From NCBI GenBank assembly GCA_024226255.1, contig JAAELU010000006.1, forward strand, positions 1 to 41,112: DNA of 41,112 nucleotides, in the 5' to 3' direction. The notes below the pieces were generated by a model. It saw only the letters and a program-made list of their open reading frames with translations, was not told the DNA's origin and made no database searches. Within the stretch, counting starts at the first letter, position 1. Each line of letters starts with the position of its first letter. The stretch comes from a bacterium. GTDB taxonomy: Bacteria > Actinomycetota > Acidimicrobiia > Spongiisociales > UBA5794. The position numbers and the translations under genes were made by a program. Shown in pieces: positions 25,442-33,286 of the stretch.

Positions 25442-27315
25442 GCGCCGCCTCCTCCACCGCCGCCGCCGCCTCCACCACCGCCGCTGAAACCTCCGCCTCC
25501 ACCGCTCGAGGAGGGGGCTGCGAAAGCGCCGCTGAGTGCGTGTTCGATTCCGCTGATTGCGTTGGTCGAGTGGCCGCCGCTGACTCCCTGGTTGCCGTAC
25601 CAGTACAGGTTTGAACCCTGCTCGAGGGCAACCGGCGCCGCGATTCGGGCGGCCTCGAGGACGTCCTCTGCAACGCCCAACGCGATCCCGTAGACCAGGT
25701 ACTCCTCCCAGATGCCGAGGGCGATGGGCGGGGCTTCCTTCATCCGGCTGAAGTCTTGCAAGTAGCGCCGGAACGCCTCCCACCGTGCGGCCAGCAGAGC
25801 TCCCTCCGGCGAAAGCCGCACCCACAGGGGACGAATCACGCTGGCGCCGATTGTCAGAATGCCGCCGACAATTCCAACTGCGATGAAGCCGCCGCGGATG
25901 AGTTCCTCGTTGGCGGCGGATCCGCGACCGGTGACCAACGGAGTAACAATGAACCAGCCGAAGAGAACAACTAGCGCCAGACCTCCAAAGACCCACAGCG
26001 GATACTGGCGACCTTTCGACTCGAGCAAGCCGTCGCTCTCGAGGCGATCCTTGACCTGCTTCTGGAACTTGACATAGTCCGAGTGGTTCGACGAGGCATC
26101 GCTGCGGATCTTGGTACGGAACTCAGTGAGCGGAACCGGACCCTCGTCCAAGATGCGGCGGATGATGCTCATGACCTTCTTCTCTGGTCCGGCTAGACGG
26201 CCACTGGCATCTCCGGTGGAAATCTCCAGGTCGGAGATCTCCTCGTTTCGCAACCCCAACCACGTCTTGCGCTCGACACTGGTCGGCTGGGCATCGAGAA
26301 CACCTCGGCGCAGGAGGTCGAACATCACGGCAGTGAACGCGCTCTCGTCGGCGGCGCCCTGAGCCAGGAGGCCATTGACCGCGGCAGGGCCGTCCTGGGA
26401 CGGCGGAGCTTGCTCGTACTCGCGGTCGTAGTCCACTCCCCTCTCTCTGCCGTGCCGGAAGTAGCCGTAGGTAAGTGCCGCCGGCACCAGACCCAGCAAG
26501 GCCAGCAGGCTGTAGAGGGTGATGCGGTTGGCCCGAGCCTCACGTTCGGGTCGACGAGCTTCGGCCGCTTCCTCGGCGAGGATCTCCTCCAGGCCGGGAC
26601 CGGCGACGGCCTGAGCACCGGAGGTAGCAGTCAGAGTCGAGCGGGGCACCACCGCACGCATTTCAACGAAGGTGTTCTCGGGCACGAAGAAGGCCTCGAG
26701 GCTCGGCGAGACACCGTCGTCACCCAACGATGTCGTGCCACGCACCGAGGCGGGATGCCCAAAGACCAGAACCTCACCGGGAGCCGCCGAGCCCGGATAG
26801 CTCAGCTGAGCGCTGACCTCTCGGGCGATCACAGACCACTCATCGCCCCACACCTTGAGGTTCACGTCAACCACGTCGTCGTAGGCGACGGCCACGCCGG
26901 TCAACCGATAGCGGATAGTGAACGTCCGCAGTTCGTCTGCGGCCCGGTAGTGCCAGACCACCCGGGCGACACTTCCCCGCTGTTCGACTCCGAATGATCC
27001 CGGGTCGCCGCTTGACCCCAGCGCGGTGGGGGCTCCAAAGGAATACTGCTCGCCGTCCTCGAGCACGTCGATACTCGAGATGGACTCACCCTTGCGCAAG
27101 GGAATGTCACGAAACGCTCCCTGGAAGACTCCCGAGAAGTCAAAGGTGAGCTCCTCCGTGATTACCAGCGAACCATCGGACTCGAGCTGGATATCAATGA
27201 AGGCTCGGTCGATCGTGAACGATTTGGCAAGAGCCGGTGTCGCCGTCGCCGCCAGAAGCGCCGCAGCAAGAACCGCAGTCGCGCCAAGGCGGCGGATGAT
27301 TCTGACCCGGCTCAG
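25435..27315 (-). CDS. DUF2207-family membrane protein, apparent CTG start
   Basis: About 626 residues. Residues 1-30 are a clear signal peptide (RIIRRLGATAVLAAALLA, ending in TPALA), followed by the predicted extracytoplasmic DUF2207 beta domain (IDIQLESDGSLVITEELTF; GAFRDIPLRKGESI). Two membrane regions follow (about 270 and 440-490), and the protein ends in a Gly-rich tail of 13 consecutive Gly, then Ala-Trp. The only ATG/GTG/TTG options lie well inside the DUF2207 domain; the first codon that keeps the signal peptide is CTG at 27313-27315, overlapping the lemA stop (CTGA), with AAGG upstream. Pairing with lemA is typical of this family. Its role is unknown, perhaps in envelope assembly. 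Confidence 0.85.
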   Translation of the reverse strand: MSRVRIIRRLGATAVLAAALLAATATPALAKSFTIDRAFIDIQLESDGSLVITEELTFDFSGVFQGAFRDIPLRKGESISSIDVLEDGEQYSFGAPTALGSSGDPGSFGVEQRGSVARVVWHYRAADELRTFTIRYRLTGVAVAYDDVVDVNLKVWGDEWSVIAREVSAQLSYPGSAAPGEVLVFGHPASVRGTTSLGDDGVSPSLEAFFVPENTFVEMRAVVPRSTLTATSGAQAVAGPGLEEILAEEAAEARRPEREARANRITLYSLLALLGLVPAALTYGYFRHGRERGVDYDREYEQAPPSQDGPAAVNGLLAQGAADESAFTAVMFDLLRRGVLDAQPTSVERKTWLGLRNEEISDLEISTGDASGRLAGPEKKVMSIIRRILDEGPVPLTEFRTKIRSDASSNHSDYVKFQKQVKDRLESDGLLESKGRQYPLWVFGGLALVVLFGWFIVTPLVTGRGSAANEELIRGGFIAVGIVGGILTIGASVIRPLWVRLSPEGALLAARWEAFRRYLQDFSRMKEAPPIALGIWEEYLVYGIALGVAEDVLEAARIAAPVALEQGSNLYWYGNQGVSGGHSTNAISGIEHALSGAFAAPSSSGGGGGFSGGGGGGGGGGGGGAW

Positions 27316-27860
27316 AACTCGACCTTGGGGGCGCTGCGCTCATCACCGTCGGCGGTGAAATAGGACCGCGGGCCGAAGTTGGCCATCGAGGCGACAAGAT
27401 TGGACGGAACGGTCTGCACCGCGTTGTTGTAGGTCAGAGCACTGTCGTTGTAGATCTGGCGGGAAATCGCGATCTTGTTCTCAGTGTCGCCAAGATCCGC
27501 TTGGAGGCTCTGGAAGTTTTCACTGGCCCGCAGCTCGGGATAGGCCTCGGCGAGTGCGAACAGCTTGCGCAGCGCGCCGGTCAGCATGTTCTCGGCCACT
27601 GCCTGCTCGGCGACCCCGTCGGCGGCCTGGGCAGAGCTTCTGGCCTGGACCACAGCCTCAAACGTCTCCGCCTCATGCGCCGCATAGCCTTTCACGGTCT
27701 CAACCAGATTGGGAATCAGGTCGTAGCGGCGCTTCAGTTGCACATCCACCTGCGCCCAGGCGTTGTCTGTCCGGTTACGCAACCTGACCAGCCGGTTGTA
27801 GAAGTAGACGAACAGCAGTCCGAGTGCGATAACAATGATGAGGGCAATGATCCATTCCAT
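27312..27860 (-). CDS. lemA: LemA family protein
   Basis: A 182-residue protein of the LemA family. One N-terminal membrane helix (IIALIIVIALGLLFVYFY) is followed by the canonical NRTDNAWAQVDVQLKRRYDL block and a long helical bundle with ENKIAISRQIYNDSALTYNN. The N-terminus is probably outside and the bundle cytosolic, as in other members. Its molecular function is not established. It is the first gene of the lemA-DUF2207 pair, overlapping the apparent CTG start of the latter by three bases. Confidence 0.93.
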   Translation of the reverse strand: MEWIIALIIVIALGLLFVYFYNRLVRLRNRTDNAWAQVDVQLKRRYDLIPNLVETVKGYAAHEAETFEAVVQARSSAQAADGVAEQAVAENMLTGALRKLFALAEAYPELRASENFQSLQADLGDTENKIAISRQIYNDSALTYNNAVQTVPSNLVASMANFGPRSYFTADGDERSAPKVEF

Positions 27861-27902
27861 GGTCGGATCATATCGGCCAGAACGCGTCGGGAGCGGATCG
27901 CC

Positions 27903-28433
27903 CTACTTGGCAGCCGCCAGAACCTCGTCGAGATCGGCATGGTCGCCGGCATGATCCTCGAAATCGGCGAACAACAACTTGTCGCCGGGTCCGATCACCA
28001 AAGTTGCCCCAAGCTGTAGTGGACGCCTGCCTGTCTTCTTCTGCCGATGGCCGCGCACGAAGGACATGACTCCGGTGCTGACTGCTTTCGGAGATAGATA
28101 CGTCGTGGCTCCGATCGAGTTCGTCTCGATGATATCTGCGGCGATGCCTTCCTCATCGAGGAGGACCGGGAATGGGAAGTTCTCGTCCGCTATGAACGCC
28201 TTGGCGTATCGCTTCCCGCCCGTGCCGATAGCGACAATCGGGATACCGGCGTCGACAAAGTCCTGCTGCCTGTTGCGAACCTGACCGGCCCGCTCCCGGC
28301 AAGTCAGTCAGCCGAAGTGACGCAGGAACAGCAGGACCGCCGGGCGCTCATGCCACAGATCGCCGAGACGGTGCGGTCCACCATCAGAATCGACCAGCTC
28401 GGTCGCGGCGAGTTGAGTTACATCGAAGGCCAT
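27903..28433 (-). CDS. Prx-like2/SelL-type redox protein, probable selenoprotein (UxxC)
   Basis: A 176-residue AhpC/TSA-2 (Prx-like2) protein, read through an in-frame TGA at 28308-28310 (codon 42). Before it: VLLFLRHFG; after it: LTCRERAG. The site is therefore U-L-T-C where relatives have CxxC after RHFG. The 134 codons beyond the TGA contain no other stop and match the family (VAIGTGGKRYAKAF, FPFPVLLDEEG, GHRQKKTG, LQLGATLVIGPG). UGA is a normal stop elsewhere here, so local recoding to selenocysteine is the natural reading. A hairpin fitting the bacterial SECIS rules follows at once. The expected role is thiol/selenol redox chemistry, partner unknown. A nonsense mutation of a Cys codon is the alternative. 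Confidence 0.78.
28275..28307 (-). promoter_or_regulatory. Candidate bacterial SECIS element
   Basis: Immediately after the in-frame UGA. A seven-pair stem (28287-28293 with 28275-28281, including two G-U pairs) closes a GGTCA loop that opens 21 nt after the UGA, with G in the first two loop positions, as bacterial SECIS rules require. A competing longer stem (28298-28307 with 28281-28290) has its loop only 10 nt after the UGA. Folding was done by eye. Confidence 0.6.
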
Positions 28434-28499
28434 CGGGCGCTGAGGCTAGCCAGCGGTGCCGGTCTGTACCTCCGGATCTCGTTGATGAGCTTCCGCTGG

Positions 28500-29267
28500 C
28501 TAGGCAAACTCCATGACTTCGAACTTCGCTCCCTGGGGATCTTCGAGCACAGCGAACCTACCCATGCCGATCTCGGTGGTCGGCATCAGCACTCTGCCAC
28601 CCAGTTCATCGGTCATCTTGGCTGCAGCCGCACAGTCGTCGACCGTGAAGTAGACAGCCCAGTGGGCCGGCGCCTCGGCAGGAACCTCGTCGGGCATCAT
28701 CATCATGCCGGCAACGTCCTCTCCGCCCAGCTTGAACATTGTGTACTCGGTGCCGTCGCCGTTGGCAGTCGCAGTCGTCCACCCAAAAACGCCCGCATAG
28801 AACGCGGCGGCCTTCGCGATGTCGCGGGTGAGGAGTTCGACCCAGCACACAGCTCCAGGTTCATTCGAGAAGTAGATGCCGTCCGGTGTCTCGCCGCCGG
28901 CGATGACAGACATCATCGCGCCGGTCGGGTCCGCAATGACGCTCACAAGAGCGCCTCCGGGAATCTCAAACGGTGCGGCCAGCACGTGACCGAACGCCTC
29001 CTCCACCTGGTTGAGGGTGTCTTCGATGTCCTTGACGTAGATGAAAACCGACCAGACAGGCGGCTGTCCCAGCATCTGCGGGCCCTGCGCCATCATGCCG
29101 GCGGCTTGGTGGTCTCCAACCTTGCCGATGTGGTATTTCCCCATCGGCGTACTCATCGTGGTGACGTTCCAACCGAGTAGCTCCCCGTAGAAGTCCACAG
29201 CACCGTCGATGTTCGGCGTAGACAGATCCACCCAATTGGGAGCGCCAAACGTTGCAGCATTGATCAT
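28500..29267 (-). CDS. Two-domain VOC (glyoxalase-like) protein
   Basis: A 255-residue protein made of two vicinal-oxygen-chelate domains (residues about 8-125 and 133-255), each with the betaalphabetabetabeta pattern: NWVDLSTPNIDGAVDFYGEL and CWVELLTRDIAKAAAFYAGV start the two halves. The fold is that of bleomycin-resistance, glyoxalase and dioxygenase proteins; metal ligands are not clear enough to assign activity. GAGGAGG precedes the ATG at 29267. It lies 66 bp upstream of the probable selenoprotein on the same strand and may be cotranscribed with it. Confidence 0.88.
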   Translation of the reverse strand: MINAATFGAPNWVDLSTPNIDGAVDFYGELLGWNVTTMSTPMGKYHIGKVGDHQAAGMMAQGPQMLGQPPVWSVFIYVKDIEDTLNQVEEAFGHVLAAPFEIPGGALVSVIADPTGAMMSVIAGGETPDGIYFSNEPGAVCWVELLTRDIAKAAAFYAGVFGWTTATANGDGTEYTMFKLGGEDVAGMMMMPDEVPAEAPAHWAVYFTVDDCAAAAKMTDELGGRVLMPTTEIGMGRFAVLEDPQGAKFEVMEFA

Positions 29268-29348
29268 CAGCACCTCCTCATGGCTCACCCACACCGTATG
29301 GACGCTCTGCGGGCGCCGCTAGAGGCATTGGCCACAATGTCACCTGGC

Positions 29349-29567
29349 CTAGCGGGGAGGTCCCTGGCGAACACGCTCCAGCCACCTATCAAGGTCGGCG
29401 TCCTCGGGGTGCCACTGCTCGAACCACCAAGTGGCGCCAGCCGCGGCGAACTCGGCGACATCGAACGGTGGGGTCGGGTCGCCCGTAAGGTTCATGGCGG
29501 TAACGGCGACGTCATGGGGGCCGTCGCCAGAGCGATGTCGTACGAGCTGGATGCTGAGCCTCGACGC
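29349..29567 (-). pseudogene. C-terminal remnant of a luciferase-like (LLM) oxidoreductase
   Basis: The minus strand reads as the C-terminus of a luciferase-like monooxygenase, ending in AAAGATWWFEQWHPED... and a final WLERVRQGPPR, a frequent ending in this family. The frame is open back to about 29567 with no barrel sequence upstream. An ATG at 29495 would give a 48-residue peptide only. It is best read as a decayed gene end; about 70 codons remain. Confidence 0.55.
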
Positions 29568-29603
29568 CCCCTACGATGTCTCCACTCGACGGCGGGAGTG
29601 GCA

Positions 29604-30386
29604 GTGGCGGGATTTCAACACCTGAACGTTTCGATCGATGGAGCCGTCGGCACCCTGGAGCTGAATCGACCGGCGAGCCTCAATGCCCTGTCGTATGCCA
29701 CCCTCACCGAACTCACGGAAGCGGCTGCCTGGTTCGATGGCCAGGAAACGGTGAAGGTCGTCAAGGTGCAGGGTGCCGGGAGAGCCTTCTCCGCTGGATT
29801 CGACATCGCCGACTTCGTGGAACCGGACCCGGCTATTCCGATGCGGGATCTCGCCGACTTGGGGCGGGTCATGGCCGAGGCCATTGCCGACATGCGCGCC
29901 ATCACGATCGCGGCCATCCAAGGGCGATGCGTTGGGGGCGGCCTGGTTCTGGCTGCTGCCTGCGACCTCCGGCTGGCCGCCACCAGTTGCGTCTTTTCGA
30001 TTCCGGAGATCAATCTCGGCATCCCCCTCGGGTGGGGAGCAGTCCCGCGCCTGGTTCGAGAGATCGGCCCTGCCCTCACCAAGGAACTCGTCCTCACCGG
30101 CCGCGAGTTCACCGCTCACGAGGCGGCTGCCGCCGGATTCCTCAACCGAGTCATCGCTGAAGCTGAGCTGACCGCGGCAGTCGATGAGCTGGCGCAACTG
30201 ATCGCCGCCAAACCTTCGCTGGCACTGACCGTCACCAAGAACCACGTCAACACGGTCGCCGAGAATGTGGCAACGACCGAGCACGGCCACCTTGATGCCG
30301 ATGCCATGGTTGCCGCACTGGCTGATCCGGAGAGCCGCCGTGTCGGGCAGGCATACGTGAGTTCGTTCTCGAAAGGCGGCAGCTAG
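29604..30386 (+). CDS. Enoyl-CoA hydratase/isomerase family protein
   Basis: A 260-residue crotonase-fold protein, normal length for the family. Oxyanion-hole segments are GAGRAFSAGFDIADF and QGRCVGGGLVLAAACDL. Both hydratase glutamates appear to be present, in SIPEINLG and TKELVLTG, so true enoyl-CoA hydratase activity is possible; other acyl-CoA reactions are not excluded. The GTG at 29604 is chosen because GGCGGGAG precedes it and the family N-terminus (VSIDGAVGTLELNRP) follows; a GTG at 29598 is possible. It probably acts in fatty acid or amino acid degradation. Confidence 0.92.
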   Translation: MAGFQHLNVSIDGAVGTLELNRPASLNALSYATLTELTEAAAWFDGQETVKVVKVQGAGRAFSAGFDIADFVEPDPAIPMRDLADLGRVMAEAIADMRAITIAAIQGRCVGGGLVLAAACDLRLAATSCVFSIPEINLGIPLGWGAVPRLVREIGPALTKELVLTGREFTAHEAAAAGFLNRVIAEAELTAAVDELAQLIAAKPSLALTVTKNHVNTVAENVATTEHGHLDADAMVAALADPESRRVGQAYVSSFSKGGS

Positions 30387-30392
30387 CCGACC

Positions 30393-31001
30393 TCAGCCGA
30401 GTAGTGACGCCACGACTGCCTTGGCCGCTGCCATGTGGACAGTCGGCGTATCACGATCATCCGGCAATCCCCCGCTCACGATGTAGAACAGGTGCGACGG
30501 GGTGCGCACGTAGGCCGTGTAGTCCTTGTCGCGACGCGCCTCGACCCGGCTGTCAATGTCAATGGGCTGGTCGGCACCGGCCTCTCCGGTCACGAACGAC
30601 CACACGCCGTCGATATCTACCGGGGAACCATCGGTGTAGCCGTGAGTGAATCGTGCATCGACGTAGGGTCCGCCGCCGCTCTTCGATGTCCATGTCACCC
30701 CGAACCACTCGTCCTCCAATTGCTCGTAGGAGTGATCGAAGTCCAGGCCGACTGCGGCACCGACGGCTTGCGGGGTCAGGAGGGTCATCGGATCCACCCC
30801 CGCCCGCTCGACAGCAGCCTGCCATCGGCTGGGAGCGGACCCCGACGGGGAGGACGGCGCCGCGGCTGAATCGGCGGCGGTCGACTCGCTCGACGAGTCT
30901 GAGCCGACCAGATCCTTGATGTCGTCGATGACGCCGGAATCCTCGACCTTCTTGGTCAGGTCACCAACCGCCTTACTGATGCGGTCAAACAAGCTCGCCA
31001 T
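30393..31001 (-). CDS. Hypothetical protein, coiled N-terminus and globular C-terminus
   Basis: A 202-residue protein of no recognised family. Residues 1-35 are amphipathic (DRISKAVGDLTKKVEDSGV), then a Ser/Ala-rich linker to about 60, then a 140-residue alpha/beta domain (VTWTSKSGGGPYVDARF; YTAYVRTPSHLFYIVSGG). No signal peptide. The ATG at 31001 has GGAAGGG upstream; a longer start at 31034 is less likely. It sits between enoyl-CoA hydratase (convergent) and a histidine kinase on the same strand. Function unknown. Confidence 0.75.
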   Translation of the reverse strand: MASLFDRISKAVGDLTKKVEDSGVIDDIKDLVGSDSSSESTAADSAAAPSSPSGSAPSRWQAAVERAGVDPMTLLTPQAVGAAVGLDFDHSYEQLEDEWFGVTWTSKSGGGPYVDARFTHGYTDGSPVDIDGVWSFVTGEAGADQPIDIDSRVEARRDKDYTAYVRTPSHLFYIVSGGLPDDRDTPTVHMAAAKAVVASLLG

Positions 31002-31062
31002 TCCAACCCTTCCATTCGTAGCACCGGTCGACAATCTACCGATTCGGCCGGCAACGGATCAG

Positions 31063-32472
31063 CTACGAGCTGGGCGCCGTAGGCAGTCGAACCTCGAACC
31101 GCGACACCGTGTCCGCGCCGTCAACAACGCGGGCCGTGCCACCGTGAGCCGTCGCCACCGCTTGGACCAAGGCCAAGCCAAGACCTGATCCCCCCTCGTC
31201 GCGGGTACGTGCCTCCTCGAGCCGGACGAAACGTTCGAAGACGCGCTCCCGGTCGGGGACAGGGATCCCTGGGCCGTCGTCGCTGACAGAAAGAACGATC
31301 CAACCCGGCTCCTGCTGCAGAGCCACAACAACTTCGGACGAGGCGTGGTGGGCGGCATTGTCGATGAGATTGCGCACCAACCGGGTCAGCTGACGGGAAT
31401 CTCCGATCAGCCGGGCAGCCTCCACTTGGGTCACGTCAACCGATGAGAACGGTGAACGTTTCGCCTCCTCGAGAACGATGTCATCCAAGTCAACTTCGCC
31501 ATCGGCCCGCTGGCTGCCTTCATCGAGTCGGGCCATCATCAGCAGGTCATCCACCAAGTCGCCGAGCCGCTCCTGCTCTTCGAGGACCACCCGAGCCGTC
31601 TCTTCCCAATCCGCATTCTCGGGATGGGCGAGCGCCACTTCCAGCTTCACCTTGCTGGCTGCAACGGGGTTGCGTAGCTCATGCGACGCGTCGGAAACGA
31701 ACTGCTGCTGACGGCGACGGCTGGCAGACAGCCTGTCGAGCATCGTGTTCATGGTGCGCGCTAGATGGGCTACCTCGTCCCGACTCGACGGAACCGGAAC
31801 CCTCTCGTCGAGACGGTCATGGGAGATGCGCTCCACCTGATCGGTGATATCTCCAACAGGACGGAAGGCGCGGCCGGTGACGAACCACGTGGTGGTGCCG
31901 ACTCCGGCCACGAGCAGAGGAACGACGATCACGAGAATCCCTCGAAGGGCGCTGACGCCGGCCTGGACCGGGGCCAGCGACGACGAGGCAGTCAGCGTCA
32001 AGGTCCCTGTCGCCAGATCGACGGGAACCGAAACTGTCGCGACGTCGCCGAAGACGGCCACATCACTCGTGCCGGCGCCACCAACCGCCAGGCTCGGAGG
32101 CAGCTCTTCTTGTAGCTCGGGCGGCAGCTCGTCGAATGGAACCGCGCCCTCAAAGAGGATCGCTCCCCCAAATAGCCCCGGAGGAGTCGATGCGACTAGG
32201 CCTCCGGCCGCATCAACAAGGGTGAAGCTCGTACCGTCCTTTCCAACGGGAAGGATGACTCCACCTCCTGTGATCGCCTCCATCGTGAGCAGATCTTGAG
32301 CGAGCAGCTCGAGCTCCGCCTTGTCGCGTGCCTCGAGATCATCGATCCACGCCGCCTCAGCACGATTCAGCAGGAACCACCCCCCGAACAGCATCGCCAC
32401 CGCAAACAGCAATGTGGCCGCCAGTGTGATTCGCCCGCGTACCGAACCCATCCAGCTCTTGATGCCATTCAT
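31063..32472 (-). CDS. Sensor histidine kinase (partner of the OmpR-type regulator)
   Basis: A 469-residue classic sensor kinase. Membrane helices at residues about 14-36 (LAATLLFAVAMLFGGWFLL) and 175-200 flank an extracellular domain of about 130 residues; HAMP, then a DHp helix with SDASHELRNP (phospho-acceptor His264), N-box NLIDNAAHHA, G1 SDDGPGIP, and G2 GGSGLGLALV follow. The whole core is intact. It overlaps the response regulator by four bases and is coexpressed with it. The signal is unknown; the divergent efflux-like operon suggests an envelope stress or toxic compound. Confidence 0.93.
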   Translation of the reverse strand: MNGIKSWMGSVRGRITLAATLLFAVAMLFGGWFLLNRAEAAWIDDLEARDKAELELLAQDLLTMEAITGGGVILPVGKDGTSFTLVDAAGGLVASTPPGLFGGAILFEGAVPFDELPPELQEELPPSLAVGGAGTSDVAVFGDVATVSVPVDLATGTLTLTASSSLAPVQAGVSALRGILVIVVPLLVAGVGTTTWFVTGRAFRPVGDITDQVERISHDRLDERVPVPSSRDEVAHLARTMNTMLDRLSASRRRQQQFVSDASHELRNPVAASKVKLEVALAHPENADWEETARVVLEEQERLGDLVDDLLMMARLDEGSQRADGEVDLDDIVLEEAKRSPFSSVDVTQVEAARLIGDSRQLTRLVRNLIDNAAHHASSEVVVALQQEPGWIVLSVSDDGPGIPVPDRERVFERFVRLEEARTRDEGGSGLGLALVQAVATAHGGTARVVDGADTVSRFEVRLPTAPSS

Positions 32473-33137
32473 GCGACGAGCCGGTACCCGACGCCGCGAA
32501 CAGTCCTGATCGAGTCGACGCCAAACGGTCGATCGACCTTCTTCCGCAGATAGCCCACGTATACCTCGACGATGTTGGGGTTGCCGAAATAGTCCAGACC
32601 CCACACTTTGTCGATGAGCTCCTGCTTGGACAGCACCCGGCCGGGCTGAGCTGCCAAAGCTTCGAGAACGGCGAACTCGCGAGGCGTCAGTTCGATTTCC
32701 ATTGTGCCCCGCCGGCACTCCTTGGTAGATAGGTCAAGCCGCAGGTCACCGACGGTCAGCAGTGCCGAACGCACCGCGGCGCCTCGCCTAACCAGTGCGC
32801 GCAGCCGAGCCAGCAGCACCACAAACGAAAACGGCTTGGTGAGATAGTCGTCGGCGCCCGTATCGAGACCTTCGGCTTCGTCGAACTCACCTGCCTTGGC
32901 TGTCAGCATGAGGATCGGGGTCCAGATCGCCTCCTCTCGCAGCGTCCGGCACACCTTGTACCCGTTCATGCCGGGCAGCATGATGTCGAGCACGATGGCG
33001 TCGAATTGGCCTTCCCGGGCTCGCCACAGTCCCTCTTCGCCATCGTGAGCAACCTCAACGTCGTAGCCCTCGCCACGCAGACCCTGGGCGACGGCGGTCG
33101 CCAGGTTCACTTCATCTTCGACCACGAGAAGTCTCAT
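32469..33137 (-). CDS. OmpR-family response regulator
   Basis: A 222-residue regulator. The receiver has the acidic pocket (Glu7, Asp8), phospho-acceptor Asp51 (IVLDIMLPGMNG), Thr and Lys (MLTAKA; YLTKPF). The C-terminal winged helix has LTPREFAVLEALAAQPGRV and YVGYLRKKVDRPFG. It is phosphorylated by the adjacent kinase and should bind the repeated half-sites at 33161-33216, controlling both its own operon and the divergent adaptor/ABC operon. Confidence 0.95.
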   Translation of the reverse strand: MRLLVVEDEVNLATAVAQGLRGEGYDVEVAHDGEEGLWRAREGQFDAIVLDIMLPGMNGYKVCRTLREEAIWTPILMLTAKAGEFDEAEGLDTGADDYLTKPFSFVVLLARLRALVRRGAAVRSALLTVGDLRLDLSTKECRRGTMEIELTPREFAVLEALAAQPGRVLSKQELIDKVWGLDYFGNPNIVEVYVGYLRKKVDRPFGVDSIRTVRGVGYRLVA

Positions 33138-33160
33138 GGAGACAGTATCGCCGACATCCC

Positions 33161-33216
33161 CTGAGAATCGGCTGAGAACCTGAGAAAGCTCTCAGCAACC
33201 TTCAGCTAACTCTCAG
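33161..33216. promoter_or_regulatory. Six clustered OmpR-type half-sites
   Basis: Plus-strand reading: CTGAGA at 33161, 33172 and 33180, then TCTCAG at 33190, TTCAGC at 33201 and TCTCAG at 33211. The right-hand three are direct repeats spaced 10-11 bp, one helical turn, as OmpR/PhoB regulators prefer; the left group faces the opposite way. They lie between the two divergent operons. Confidence 0.8.
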
Positions 33217-33286
33217 GCATCGGAAGGCACAGTGACCTCGATACGAGCAACCGTTCGGCGGTCGCACACCGCCACTGGAGATGACA

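Noticed and set aside
25440-25510. GC-rich repeat as a possible CRISPR or satellite
   Set aside because: It encodes the poly-Gly tail of the DUF2207 protein and is explained by GGN codons.
28308-28310. Genome-wide reassignment of UGA
   Set aside because: Many genes in the window (e.g. csoR, preT, the response regulator) end cleanly at TGA, so a global code change is excluded.
28317-29180. Long plus-strand open frame across the VOC and redox genes
   Set aside because: It is antisense to two well-supported genes on the minus strand, its protein is His/Arg-rich and matches nothing.
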